NCBI GenBank assembly: GCA_902462665.1
Contig: CABQCM010000056.1
Span: 1 to 7,718, forward strand
Origin: an uncultured Oscillospiraceae bacterium
Lineage (GTDB): Bacteria; Bacillota; Clostridia; Oscillospirales; Acutalibacteraceae
DNA length: 7,718 nucleotides
Direction: 5' to 3'
Of the stretch, positions 1-6,259 are shown piece after piece. The number at the start of each line of letters is the position of its first letter. The first letter of the stretch is position 1. The notes beneath the pieces are model-generated. The model searched no databases. It was not told the origin of the DNA and saw nothing but the letters and a program-made list of their open reading frames with translations. The position numbers and the translations under genes are program-made.

Positions 1-3000
1 AGATTCAATCGGCGCTGAATCCCGGTGAGCTTTCGGACTATACCGAGGCTAAGCTGGTGATTACCGCCCACGTGGGAACGGACATTCAGGCCACCTCCGA
101 CGCGGAGATGCTGTTGCCCGAAAATCAGCCCTATCCGGCGTTATGCGTCGTGACCAACGAAACGCAGGGTACGCTGGTCAATCTGGCCCCCTACCGTGGG
201 CAGGAGACCGAGGTGGAGATCCCCCTTTCTCTCTCCCAGCTTCAAAATGGAGTCAATACCTTCCGCTTTGATTCCAATGTCACGGCCGGGCCGGGACAGG
301 GCAACGACACCAGCGTGGATATCCCCTTTTATAACACTGCTTCGGGCGCGGATGTGACCGGCAGCGGCTTTTATCAAAGCGGCGCCTTTGCACAGGCGAC
401 CACCAACGTGCCGGCAATCTCTCTGATGCTCAAAAAGCAAAACGGCGAATGGGATACCGTCCGGCAGTATCAGGATGGCCGGGTAGGCAGCGTTGTTGTG
501 GGGCTGTTTGCCGACAACGGCCAGACCTATCATATCCAGTCGGCTTTGAATGCCGGCGACCTTTCGACCTACACCGAAGCCAAGCTCGTCGCCCTGGTGC
601 ATGTGGGCGGCAATGTAAGGCCTGTGCGTGACCCTCAGGAGCTTTTGCCCGACGTGGCCGCCCCTGTCGAGCTGAAGGTCGCGGTCAACGGCGGGGACGA
701 GGCGGCTTATGACATCACCGGCCTGCTCGGCAGCGTCTCTCTGGCCGACGTCGAGCTGGATTACGCCTCCTTAAAAACCGGCGACAACGTCTTTGCGCTT
801 AGTTCCAACACTGTCAGCCGCGGCCAGGGGCAGTCCAACGCGACGAGCATGGATATCGTCATGGCCACGCCAACCACACCCACCGGCAATGGCACCGGCT
901 TCTGGTCGGACAGCGCTTTCAACCAATTTCAGCCCACCGAAGCCTTCCATGCCGCCCTGTTGCTGCAGCGCGCGGACAACGACCAGTGGGTGGAGGTCAA
1001 GCTCCATCAGGGCGACAACGTCAACAACCTGATTGTCGGCATGCTCGGCGACAACGGCGTGACCTATCGTCCCCAAATCACCCTCCCGGTGGACGATATC
1101 ACGGCGTACAAGGCCGCCCGGCTGCAGGTGATGCTCCACGTTGGCGACAAGGTGGAGCGCACCGCGCCGGTCCAGCCCGGCACATCCTATGACGATGCGA
1201 CGAGCGAACCTATCACGCTGGGCGACCCCGTCCTGCGGGTGGGGCTAAACACCACCGAGGACTGGGAGTCCTACAATCTGCGTCCCTACGCCGGCACCAA
1301 CTCCAATCTGGTAATTCCCATCCCGGTCAGCTCCCTGGTGGCGGGCAACAACGAAATTTACTTTCACTCCAACGTCGCCAGCCGCGGCAATCAGGATTCG
1401 ACCAGCGTTGACCTGCTCATTGAAAAAAGCAAGGAATATAAGGACAGCGCCTATTCGCAGAACGGTCTGGGCAGCTTCGTCGACCTTGGCGCGGAAGGCC
1501 GCCGGTTCAAGGTTGGCCTCGCCCTCAAGCGCCGGGATACCGGCGAATGGGTGGAAGCGCGCACCTACGGCGACGCAACCGACGTCAGCCTGGTGGTGGG
1601 CAAGTTTGCCGTCAACGGTGCTACTTATATTCCGCGCGTGACCCTTCCGGTGGACGACCCCGCCCTGTATTCCGATGCGGTGGTCTTAGCGCAGGTGCAC
1701 GTGGGAAGTAATGTGCAGGCGGCCGCCACTGACAGCCATCTCTACGACGGGGTGGGCTGGTACCGCCGGACGCTGACCCTCCCGGCTGCGCAGGCGGGAG
1801 AAGAGCAATGGCTGCATTTTGAAGCCATCGACTACAAGGCTGAAATCTTCCTCAACGGCTGCTTCCTCGGTTCTCACGAGGGCGGCTACGCCCCCTTCGA
1901 CCTGCCCCTGTCCGCTCTTGGTAGCGCGGTGAACGCCGGCGGGAGCAACGAGCTTGTCGTCCGGGTTACCGACCAGAGCACCGACATCGGCCGAGACGTG
2001 ATCCCCATCAAGGAGACCCCCGCAGGCTTCCTGCAAGACACCATCGGCATCAACTACGCCGGTATCTGGGGAGATGTTTCTCTGCTCACGAGAGGAATGG
2101 TCACCGCCGGGCATCTCTATGTGGACACCGACATTGAACGCGGCGTTGCCACGCTTACGGCCACCGTGCGCAATTCCACCCAGACCGAGCGCACCGTACA
2201 GGTAACCGGCAGCGTCACGCAAAAGACCGGCGAGGCCAACGGCTCGCAGGAGACGACCCTCACCCTCGCGCCGGGAACCGAGACGGCGGTCAGCCTAAGC
2301 GTCGCCTTGAGCGAATGCACCCTCTGGCAGCTCGACAATCCCCATCTTTACACCGCGAGCCTGACCGTGTCGGGGCAGGGCGTTGCCCCGGACATCGTAT
2401 CAACCGATTTTGGTATGCGCCGCATTGAGCGTCAGGACAACAAAATCGTCTTCAACGGCACTCCAATTTTCCTCACCGGTTGGATTACTTGGATGGTCGA
2501 TTGGAACACCATTGCCCCCGCGCCAAGCGTCGAGCAGACCGAGCAGCGCATTCGCGAGTTGAAAGAGGCCGGATTCAACGCCATTAAATTCTGCCTGGTG
2601 GTGCCTCCCGACTATGTACTGGACATCTGTGACCGCATGGGCATCTATTGCTATATCCAATATCCCATTTGGGAGCCGGCGGAAAGTGAGGATTTCTTCA
2701 CCCGCTGTATGCTTCAACTCCCCGAGCTGGTGGAAAAGGACCGCAATCATCCCAGTGTCATTCTATCCGACTTTGCCTGCGAGCTTCCCGCCTTCTCGCC
2801 CGAAATGGATGCTTTCATGCAATTCATGATCGAAAAGGCCAAGCAGCTTGACCCCAACCGCTTGTTTGCCGACAACAGCTCGACCGGCACGAACAAATAC
2901 GGCGACTTCCGCACGACACACCCGTATGTGGGGGTCAATGAATTCGATAGCGCCATCGACCGCTGGGTCCAGGTACGGGGCAATTACCCGCTGGTGCTGG

Positions 3001-5174
3001 GCGAATACGCCGACTCGCGCGCCATGTCCAACCGGGATGAAATTCTGGACGCCTGCGGCGGCACCCCCTGGTGGTGGACGGCGACGTCCGCTCCGCCCGA
3101 CGCTTACGCAGCATTTGAAGCGCAGGGATATTCGAAAGAGCAAATCGACGCGTTCAAGGACGCTTCCTATCTAACCTCGCTCGAGGCCAAACGGGCGTAT
3201 ATCGAGGATTCCAAAAAGAATTCCTCGGTGGCTGCGTTGTTCCTGACCCAGTTGGTGGACATCAAGCACAACTCCTGCGGCTTTTACGACGAGCTGGGCA
3301 ACCTCAAATTTGACCCTGACGAGCTTCAGGGCAGCGCGGGCGAGACGGCGTTGTTGATGGACGACACCAAGCATAATTTCACCGCTGGAAAAACCGCCGT
3401 CATCACCCCGGCCATTTCCCATTACAACGGCCAGGACATCCAAAACGGCCGGCTGACCTACGCTCTGACCCAGGGGGACAAGACGGTGCTTGCCGGCACG
3501 GCGCAGGAAAATATTTCTCTGAAAGTCGGCGATTATTACTGCCTAAACGACCTTTCCTTCCTCATGCCCGACTGTACGGGCGCGCAGCAGTACCGTCTGA
3601 CCCTGACGCTGGAATGCGACGGCTTTACCGTCTCCAACCACTGGGACGTATGGGGATATTCCGCTCATGCTCTGCGCAACAACGGCAAAGATATCCGTTA
3701 CTTCGATCCCGATAACCTCTATCATTTTGCCGAAACTTATCCCTGGATGGCCGAATGGAAGGGTGGCCAAACGCCCGACGTGGTGATTACCACGAAAATC
3801 ACCAAGGCCATTAACACTTATTTGAATGGCGGCGGCCAGGTAATCTATCTGGGCAGCGGCACCGGCCCGGCAAACGGTCAGGTGGAACACAGCGGATTTA
3901 CCAATTTTACCTCCTCCAGTTTGATTTTCTTCCCCGATGAAACCCATCCGCTGGTGCAGGCTCTCAGCTCCAACGGCTACGGCGGAATTCAATTTCTCGA
4001 TTTAGCTTCCCCGCACTTTTTGCCCTACCGCGACGAGGGCGGCACCGCTATCTTTGGCCGTCTCGCTCTGCCTGACACCCGAGTGGATTCCTATTTGAGC
4101 GAGTACACATTCGAAAACGGCAGGCTGCTCCAATGCACCCTGCGGCTGGATGACCGGGACGCGCACCACGGCGGCGATTATCTGGGACAAAGCATCTTTT
4201 ATGTCAAGGCGGGCGCGAATCCGCTGGGCACCTATCTCATCGACCAGATGCTACGCTATATGGCAGGGGACGAAAACGAAGCGGGAGTCAGCGACTTTAC
4301 CATCACCCCGCCGGAAAAATTGATCTATCGTCCGGGCGAGGCGCTGGATTTGACCGGACTGACCGCCAGCATGACCGACACTCTGGGCGGGCGCTATCCG
4401 GTCAAGGTGGACAGCGACATGGTGCATGGCTACGATTCCAACACCTTAGGCGAGCAAACGGTCACCGTCACCTACGAGGGCAAGCAGGCTGTCTTTACTG
4501 TCACCGTACTGGATCAGGAAATGATTGATCGGCAACAGGCCATCGACGACACCGTCCGCGCCATCGAGGCCATTGGCGAAATCACCAAAGCCAACCTGTT
4601 GGAAAAAAGCGAGACGCTTCGCCTTGCTCAATCGACCTTGGAGGCTCTGAAAGCCCGCTATGGCGATAGCGTTTCCGCCGAGGTTTCCAACGCGGCCAAT
4701 CTGGATACGGCGCAGGACGCGTTTGACGCTCTCTACGCGGAATATACGGCGGCGCTGGAAGCTCTGAAAACGCAAATTAACGGCATTGGCGACATTACAA
4801 AGCAAAATTACAAAGAGCGCCTTGTCTCCATTGAAGCGGCTGAAACTGCCCTGCAAACCCTACGCGGCGATTATGGCCAGACGGCTGGCGAGTCCATTGC
4901 CGACGCGATGCAGACGCTGTCGGCCGCCCGAGATGAACACGATCGCATTAAAGAACTTATGGAATTCCCCTACGGCGATATTGACGGCAATGGAAGCATC
5001 GACGCTTCCGACGCGCTGGAAGCGTTGCAGCACAGCGTCCGCCTTCGCACTCTGACGGGAGATTCGTTCCAACACGCCGATGTGGACGGCAACGGCCAGG
5101 TGGACGCCTCCGACGCGCTGTATATCCTACAGCACTCGGTTAAGCTGATTACCGATTTCCCGGTTCAGCGTTAA
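1..5174 (+). CDS. Multimodular GH2-family glycoside hydrolase with C-terminal dockerin (5' partial)
   Basis: The reading frame is open from position 3, so the true start lies upstream; the GTG at 57 falls inside a repeat module and is not a start. 1723 residues are visible, numbered here from position 3. Tandem modules of unknown family occupy about 1-575. A GH2 jelly-roll sugar-binding domain spans about 580-697 (GVGWYRR, EGGYAPFDLPL), followed by an Ig-like domain (~700-800) and a TIM barrel (~801-1105). In the barrel E927 (RNHPSV...CE) is the expected acid/base and E1001 (PLVLGEY) the nucleophile, 74 residues apart as is usual for GH2. Next come an Ig-like domain (~1110-1220), a Rossmann-like domain often seen at GH2 C-termini (~1223-1421), a Big_3-type Ig domain (~1428-1505), two 71-residue helical repeats and a dockerin (1658-1723). 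The dockerin has two identical-pattern calcium loops, DIDGNGSIDASD and DVDGNGQVDASD. By inference the protein is secreted and docked on a cohesin scaffold. The substrate (beta-galactoside, glucuronide, mannoside or other) cannot be told. The Asn normally before the acid/base Glu is Cys. Confidence 0.9.
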   Translation, partial: IQSALNPGELSDYTEAKLVITAHVGTDIQATSDAEMLLPENQPYPALCVVTNETQGTLVNLAPYRGQETEVEIPLSLSQLQNGVNTFRFDSNVTAGPGQGNDTSVDIPFYNTASGADVTGSGFYQSGAFAQATTNVPAISLMLKKQNGEWDTVRQYQDGRVGSVVVGLFADNGQTYHIQSALNAGDLSTYTEAKLVALVHVGGNVRPVRDPQELLPDVAAPVELKVAVNGGDEAAYDITGLLGSVSLADVELDYASLKTGDNVFALSSNTVSRGQGQSNATSMDIVMATPTTPTGNGTGFWSDSAFNQFQPTEAFHAALLLQRADNDQWVEVKLHQGDNVNNLIVGMLGDNGVTYRPQITLPVDDITAYKAARLQVMLHVGDKVERTAPVQPGTSYDDATSEPITLGDPVLRVGLNTTEDWESYNLRPYAGTNSNLVIPIPVSSLVAGNNEIYFHSNVASRGNQDSTSVDLLIEKSKEYKDSAYSQNGLGSFVDLGAEGRRFKVGLALKRRDTGEWVEARTYGDATDVSLVVGKFAVNGATYIPRVTLPVDDPALYSDAVVLAQVHVGSNVQAAATDSHLYDGVGWYRRTLTLPAAQAGEEQWLHFEAIDYKAEIFLNGCFLGSHEGGYAPFDLPLSALGSAVNAGGSNELVVRVTDQSTDIGRDVIPIKETPAGFLQDTIGINYAGIWGDVSLLTRGMVTAGHLYVDTDIERGVATLTATVRNSTQTERTVQVTGSVTQKTGEANGSQETTLTLAPGTETAVSLSVALSECTLWQLDNPHLYTASLTVSGQGVAPDIVSTDFGMRRIERQDNKIVFNGTPIFLTGWITWMVDWNTIAPAPSVEQTEQRIRELKEAGFNAIKFCLVVPPDYVLDICDRMGIYCYIQYPIWEPAESEDFFTRCMLQLPELVEKDRNHPSVILSDFACELPAFSPEMDAFMQFMIEKAKQLDPNRLFADNSSTGTNKYGDFRTTHPYVGVNEFDSAIDRWVQVRGNYPLVLGEYADSRAMSNRDEILDACGGTPWWWTATSAPPDAYAAFEAQGYSKEQIDAFKDASYLTSLEAKRAYIEDSKKNSSVAALFLTQLVDIKHNSCGFYDELGNLKFDPDELQGSAGETALLMDDTKHNFTAGKTAVITPAISHYNGQDIQNGRLTYALTQGDKTVLAGTAQENISLKVGDYYCLNDLSFLMPDCTGAQQYRLTLTLECDGFTVSNHWDVWGYSAHALRNNGKDIRYFDPDNLYHFAETYPWMAEWKGGQTPDVVITTKITKAINTYLNGGGQVIYLGSGTGPANGQVEHSGFTNFTSSSLIFFPDETHPLVQALSSNGYGGIQFLDLASPHFLPYRDEGGTAIFGRLALPDTRVDSYLSEYTFENGRLLQCTLRLDDRDAHHGGDYLGQSIFYVKAGANPLGTYLIDQMLRYMAGDENEAGVSDFTITPPEKLIYRPGEALDLTGLTASMTDTLGGRYPVKVDSDMVHGYDSNTLGEQTVTVTYEGKQAVFTVTVLDQEMIDRQQAIDDTVRAIEAIGEITKANLLEKSETLRLAQSTLEALKARYGDSVSAEVSNAANLDTAQDAFDALYAEYTAALEALKTQINGIGDITKQNYKERLVSIEAAETALQTLRGDYGQTAGESIADAMQTLSAARDEHDRIKELMEFPYGDIDGNGSIDASDALEALQHSVRLRTLTGDSFQHADVDGNGQVDASDALYILQHSVKLITDFPVQR
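69..1727 (+). repeat. Three tandem ~180-residue protein modules plus the end of a fourth
   Basis: A module ending in the pattern LxxxDxxxYxxAxLxxxxHVGxxV recurs four times, with its HVG codons at 69, 600, 1137 and 1698. The periods are 177, 179 and 187 residues. Each full copy has two parts. The first is a beta-rich half containing (N/G)NxxxxxSNxxSRGxxxxTSxDI, for example GVNTFRFDSNV, GDNVFALSSNT and GNNEIYFHSNV. The second half starts GFxxSxAF and includes a (D/E)WVE(V/A)-like strand and a VGxxxxNGxTY motif. The proteins are clearly related while the DNA is diverged, so these are old duplications. More copies probably lie upstream. I do not recognise the family; a carbohydrate-binding or spacer role is an inference from its position in front of a GH2 core. 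Confidence 0.85.
4545..4960 (+). repeat. Two tandem 71-residue helical repeats in the GH2 protein
   Basis: Residues ~1515-1653 are rich in Ala, Glu, Leu and Gln and read as amphipathic helices. They form two copies registered by IEAIGEITKANLLEK and INGIGDITKQNYKER, whose ATT codons are at 4572 and 4785 (213 bases, 71 residues, apart). The pattern resembles the FIVAR-type three-helix repeats common in Gram-positive surface proteins. Here they sit between a Big_3 Ig domain and the dockerin, which suggests a linker or stalk. The FIVAR assignment is by resemblance only. Confidence 0.6.
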
Positions 5175-5220
5175 AGCCAGGCGCGCTTTCACAGTATTAA
5201 CCGGCATAACCTCATATCAG

Positions 5221-5253
5221 AAAAGCTCCGTGCGATGTTTGCACGGAGCTTTT
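5221..5253 (+). terminator. Intrinsic terminator after the GH2 gene
   Basis: There is a perfect 13-bp stem (5221-5233 with 5241-5253, AAAAGCTCCGTGC / GCACGGAGCTTTT) with a 7-base loop, GATGTTT. It starts 46 bases after the TAA at 5172-5174. The A-run and T-run on the two arms would let it stop transcripts from either side. Confidence 0.9.
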
Positions 5254-5385
5254 CCCTTGCTTGTTCTTTTCTGATTGACCGGGAACACTGGCGTCTGGCA
5301 AACGTGAACAAGAGCGATGGCACGTTGCTGGACGACAGCCTGACGGCCCCATTCGCCTCGACAGACTCTCTTTTCACAGCCAGAA
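5254..5385. other. Intergenic stretch with no recognised gene; 5' flank of the structured RNA
   Basis: I see no promoter or credible coding sequence here. A weak local hairpin is possible: AACGTG at 5301-5306 with CACGTT at 5321-5326, extendable by GC/GC across a one-base bulge. If the downstream RNA is an IscB omega RNA, the bases just before about 5386 would act as its 5' guide segment, because in that family the guide comes from the DNA flanking the element. Confidence 0.4.
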
Positions 5386-5580
5386 AACTCCAAAGGAGTT
5401 GACTCCCTTAGCAAAGCCTCAGGTCAATACAGCAATCGCTGCGAGCCGCTCTTTCGGTTACCAACCGGCGTGTGTACCCTTGTCAGGCGATGGCAGCCTC
5501 TGGGGGACAGGCTTTTTGTAAAACGGCCTTAGGGCGGCTTCTTTGGGCGTTTTACGACCGGCAAGGGTCTGCTGGCAGGC
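5386..5580 (+). ncRNA. HEARO RNA / IscB-type omega RNA, without an iscB gene
   Basis: I recognise this as the HEARO family (HNH endonuclease-associated RNA and ORF) from its sequence blocks: CCGCTCTTTCGG, ACCGGCGTG, GGGGGACAGG, CGTTTTACGACCGGCAAGGG and TCTGCTGGCAGG. The structure supports it. AACTCC/GGAGTT (5386-5391/5395-5400) forms a 5' hairpin. TTGAC/GTCAA pairs 5399-5403 with 5423-5427, and CGGTT/AACCG pairs 5455-5459 with 5463-5467. A long-range stem ACCCTTG/CAAGGGT (5476-5482/5562-5568) encloses an 8-bp stem GTAAAACG/CGTTTTAC (5518-5525/5548-5555). In this family the RNA lies just upstream of iscB and guides the nuclease to DNA. Here no iscB-length frame follows, so it is an orphan copy. 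Family identity rests on memory of the motif. The ends are approximate, and the 3' end may reach 5613 through CTCC..CTTAGC (5403-5412) pairing with GCTAAG..GGAG (5601-5612). Confidence 0.72.
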
Positions 5581-5594
5581 AACAAAAATCAGGA

Positions 5595-5825
5595 CCTCCG
5601 GCTAAGCCGGAGGCTTGAGTAAGCCATGGAAGGGCATTTTACCGGCAAGCATCGAAAGACGCGTTGAAAATCCTTTCGCTTGCAACATTTACCCTACCAC
5701 CCGTAAACGGGCACCACATCTAATTAAAGCCTGTGCTGATTTGATCGATATTTCATTCGTAACTCGCTTCGCTCGATGCTTGAAGTTAAACTTTTTGAGG
5801 GCGTCTCCTTCGGCATAGTCGGAGG
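5595..5825. mobile_element. Putative small non-autonomous element or dispersed repeat bounded by related hairpins
   Basis: The block begins with CCTCCGGC-TAA-GCCGGAGG (5595-5613) and ends with CCTTCG-GCATAGT-CGGAGG (5807-5825). These two 19-base palindromic units match at 15 of 19 positions. Inside are three more structures: an 11-bp stem with a 3-base bulge (GCAAG, CGAAAG at 5645-5658 with CTTTCG, CTTGC at 5673-5683), the hairpin CCCG/CGGG (5700-5703/5708-5711), and a 10-bp inverted pair CAAGCATCGA (5646-5655) / TCGATGCTTG (5773-5782). The GATATTTCATTCG segment (5746-5759) is of a type I recall in intergenic repeats of gut Firmicutes. There is no transposase and no clear target duplication. 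It may be a miniature element, or the 3' remnant of the IscB-type (IS200/IS605-like) element next door. Confidence 0.5.
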
Positions 5826-5839
5826 TTTCCCTTGACAAC

Positions 5840-5881
5840 AAAACACGGGTGGAATTTCATTGGAAATCCCACCCGTGTTTT
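5840..5881 (-). terminator. Intrinsic terminator after the small membrane-protein gene
   Basis: A 13-bp perfect stem (5840-5852 with 5869-5881, AAAACACGGGTGG / CCACCCGTGTTTT) continues past one A-C mismatch into ATTTC/GAAAT (5854-5858/5863-5867) with a 4-base loop. It lies 10 bases beyond the TAA at 5892-5894 on the minus strand and ends in a T-run in that direction. An A-run on the other side lets it act from both strands. Confidence 0.9.
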
Positions 5882-5891
5882 ACGAATCAAA

Positions 5892-6125
5892 TTATTCCTC
5901 GTCGGAGTCGGATTCTTCCTCCGCCGCCTCTTCCTTGCCGCCGCAGATGCAGCCGCAGTCGCAATCGTCCATCTCGTCGAGATCGTCGTAATCGTACAAA
6001 TCATCACAGTCGCAGTCGCAGCCGCCCTGACCGACATACCGGGTCACGAAATAAGCTACCGCCGCCGCAATCGAGGCGAGCGCAATCACAACCGCGATTG
6101 CCCAGAAGGTTTTCTTGCCGTCCAT
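5892..6125 (-). CDS. Small single-pass membrane protein with Cys/Asp-rich acidic tail
   Basis: This 77-residue protein begins MDGKKTFWAIAVV. Residues ~6-29 form one hydrophobic helix. The tail has two cysteine clusters, CDCDCDD and CDCGCICGG (seven Cys), joined by a DLYDYDDLDEMDD segment, and ends in about 15 mostly Glu/Asp/Ser residues. The ATG at 6125 is chosen because AAAGGAG (6140-6134) sits 8 bases before it; the in-frame GTG at 6134 overlaps that ribosome site and is rejected. The gene has its own promoter and terminator, so it is a monocistron lying 134 bases after hppA. No known family is recognised with certainty; short 'helix plus acidic Cys tail' proteins are common in Clostridia. 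Metal binding by the Cys/Asp clusters is an inference. Lysines only before the helix favour an N-in, tail-out topology, but weakly. Confidence 0.85.
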   Translation of the reverse strand: MDGKKTFWAIAVVIALASIAAAVAYFVTRYVGQGGCDCDCDDLYDYDDLDEMDDCDCGCICGGKEEAAEEESDSDEE

Positions 6126-6133
6126 AGCACACA

Positions 6134-6140
6134 CTCCTTT
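6134..6140 (-). promoter_or_regulatory. Ribosome binding site that fixes the small gene's start
   Basis: AAAGGAG on the minus strand is followed by 8 bases and then the ATG at 6125. This ideal spacing excludes the upstream GTG, which overlaps the site. A short imperfect hairpin, GGAATTCCCGGC-type arms pairing with GCCGGAAT (about 6146-6172), lies just upstream in the leader. Confidence 0.8.
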
Positions 6141-6189
6141 TCGGTATTCCGGCTGACAGGCCGCCGGGAATTGAGATGTTCACTACTCT

Positions 6190-6218
6190 ATGATACCCCT
6201 GCCGCAGCCGGGTGTCAA
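6190..6218 (-). promoter_or_regulatory. Sigma-A type promoter for the small membrane-protein gene
   Basis: On the minus strand a perfect -35 box TTGACA (6218-6213) and a -10 box TATCAT (6195-6190, one base off TATAAT) are separated by exactly 17 bases. Transcription would start near 6183, giving a leader of about 58 bases before the ATG. It lies between the hppA stop and the small gene, so the small gene can be expressed without hppA. Confidence 0.85.
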
Positions 6219-6259
6219 GCCTTATTTTAACCCATGTTGCGCCAAAGCATACCTCAAAA

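Noticed and set aside
57..59. GTG at 57 as the start of the GH2 protein
   Set aside because: The frame is open to position 3, and the upstream residues (IQSALNPGELSDYTEAKLV) match the internal repeat near 534-590, so the protein continues upstream.
69..1727. The four-fold repeat as a CRISPR or DNA-level satellite
   Set aside because: The periodicity is over 530 bases, in frame, and conserved at the protein level while the DNA is diverged, so it is domain duplication.
1686..2338. Long minus-strand frames opposite the GH2 sugar-binding and Ig-like domains
   Set aside because: They are antisense to clearly conserved GH2 sequence; long opposite frames are expected from the high-GC codon usage and show no domain or ribosome site.
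5304..5307. GTGA tetranucleotide as the HEARO insertion site
   Set aside because: I recall HEARO elements lying next to ATGA or GTGA, but this one is about 80 bases from the first conserved stem, and such a short motif is expected by chance.
5189..5414. Two overlapping minus-strand frames of 62 and 65 codons downstream of the GH2 gene
   Set aside because: Both read through the terminator stem at 5221-5253, have no convincing ribosome site or recognisable protein, and overlap the 5' part of the structured RNA.
5595..5613. The GC-rich palindrome as an intrinsic terminator
   Set aside because: It is followed by CTTGAG, not a T-run, and preceded by no A-run, so it lacks the tail needed for termination on either strand.
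5615..5818. A 67-codon plus-strand frame inside the hairpin-bounded block
   Set aside because: It starts at a TTG with no ribosome site, spans several hairpins and the inverted pair 5646-5655/5773-5782, and ends within the right-hand hairpin. It looks like chance translation of a repeat element.
5786..6230. Plus- and minus-strand frames overlapping the small membrane-protein gene, rich in Arg
   Set aside because: They are out-of-frame readings of the Cys/Asp and Glu codons. The 77-residue frame alone has promoter, ribosome site, membrane helix and a terminator placed just after its stop.
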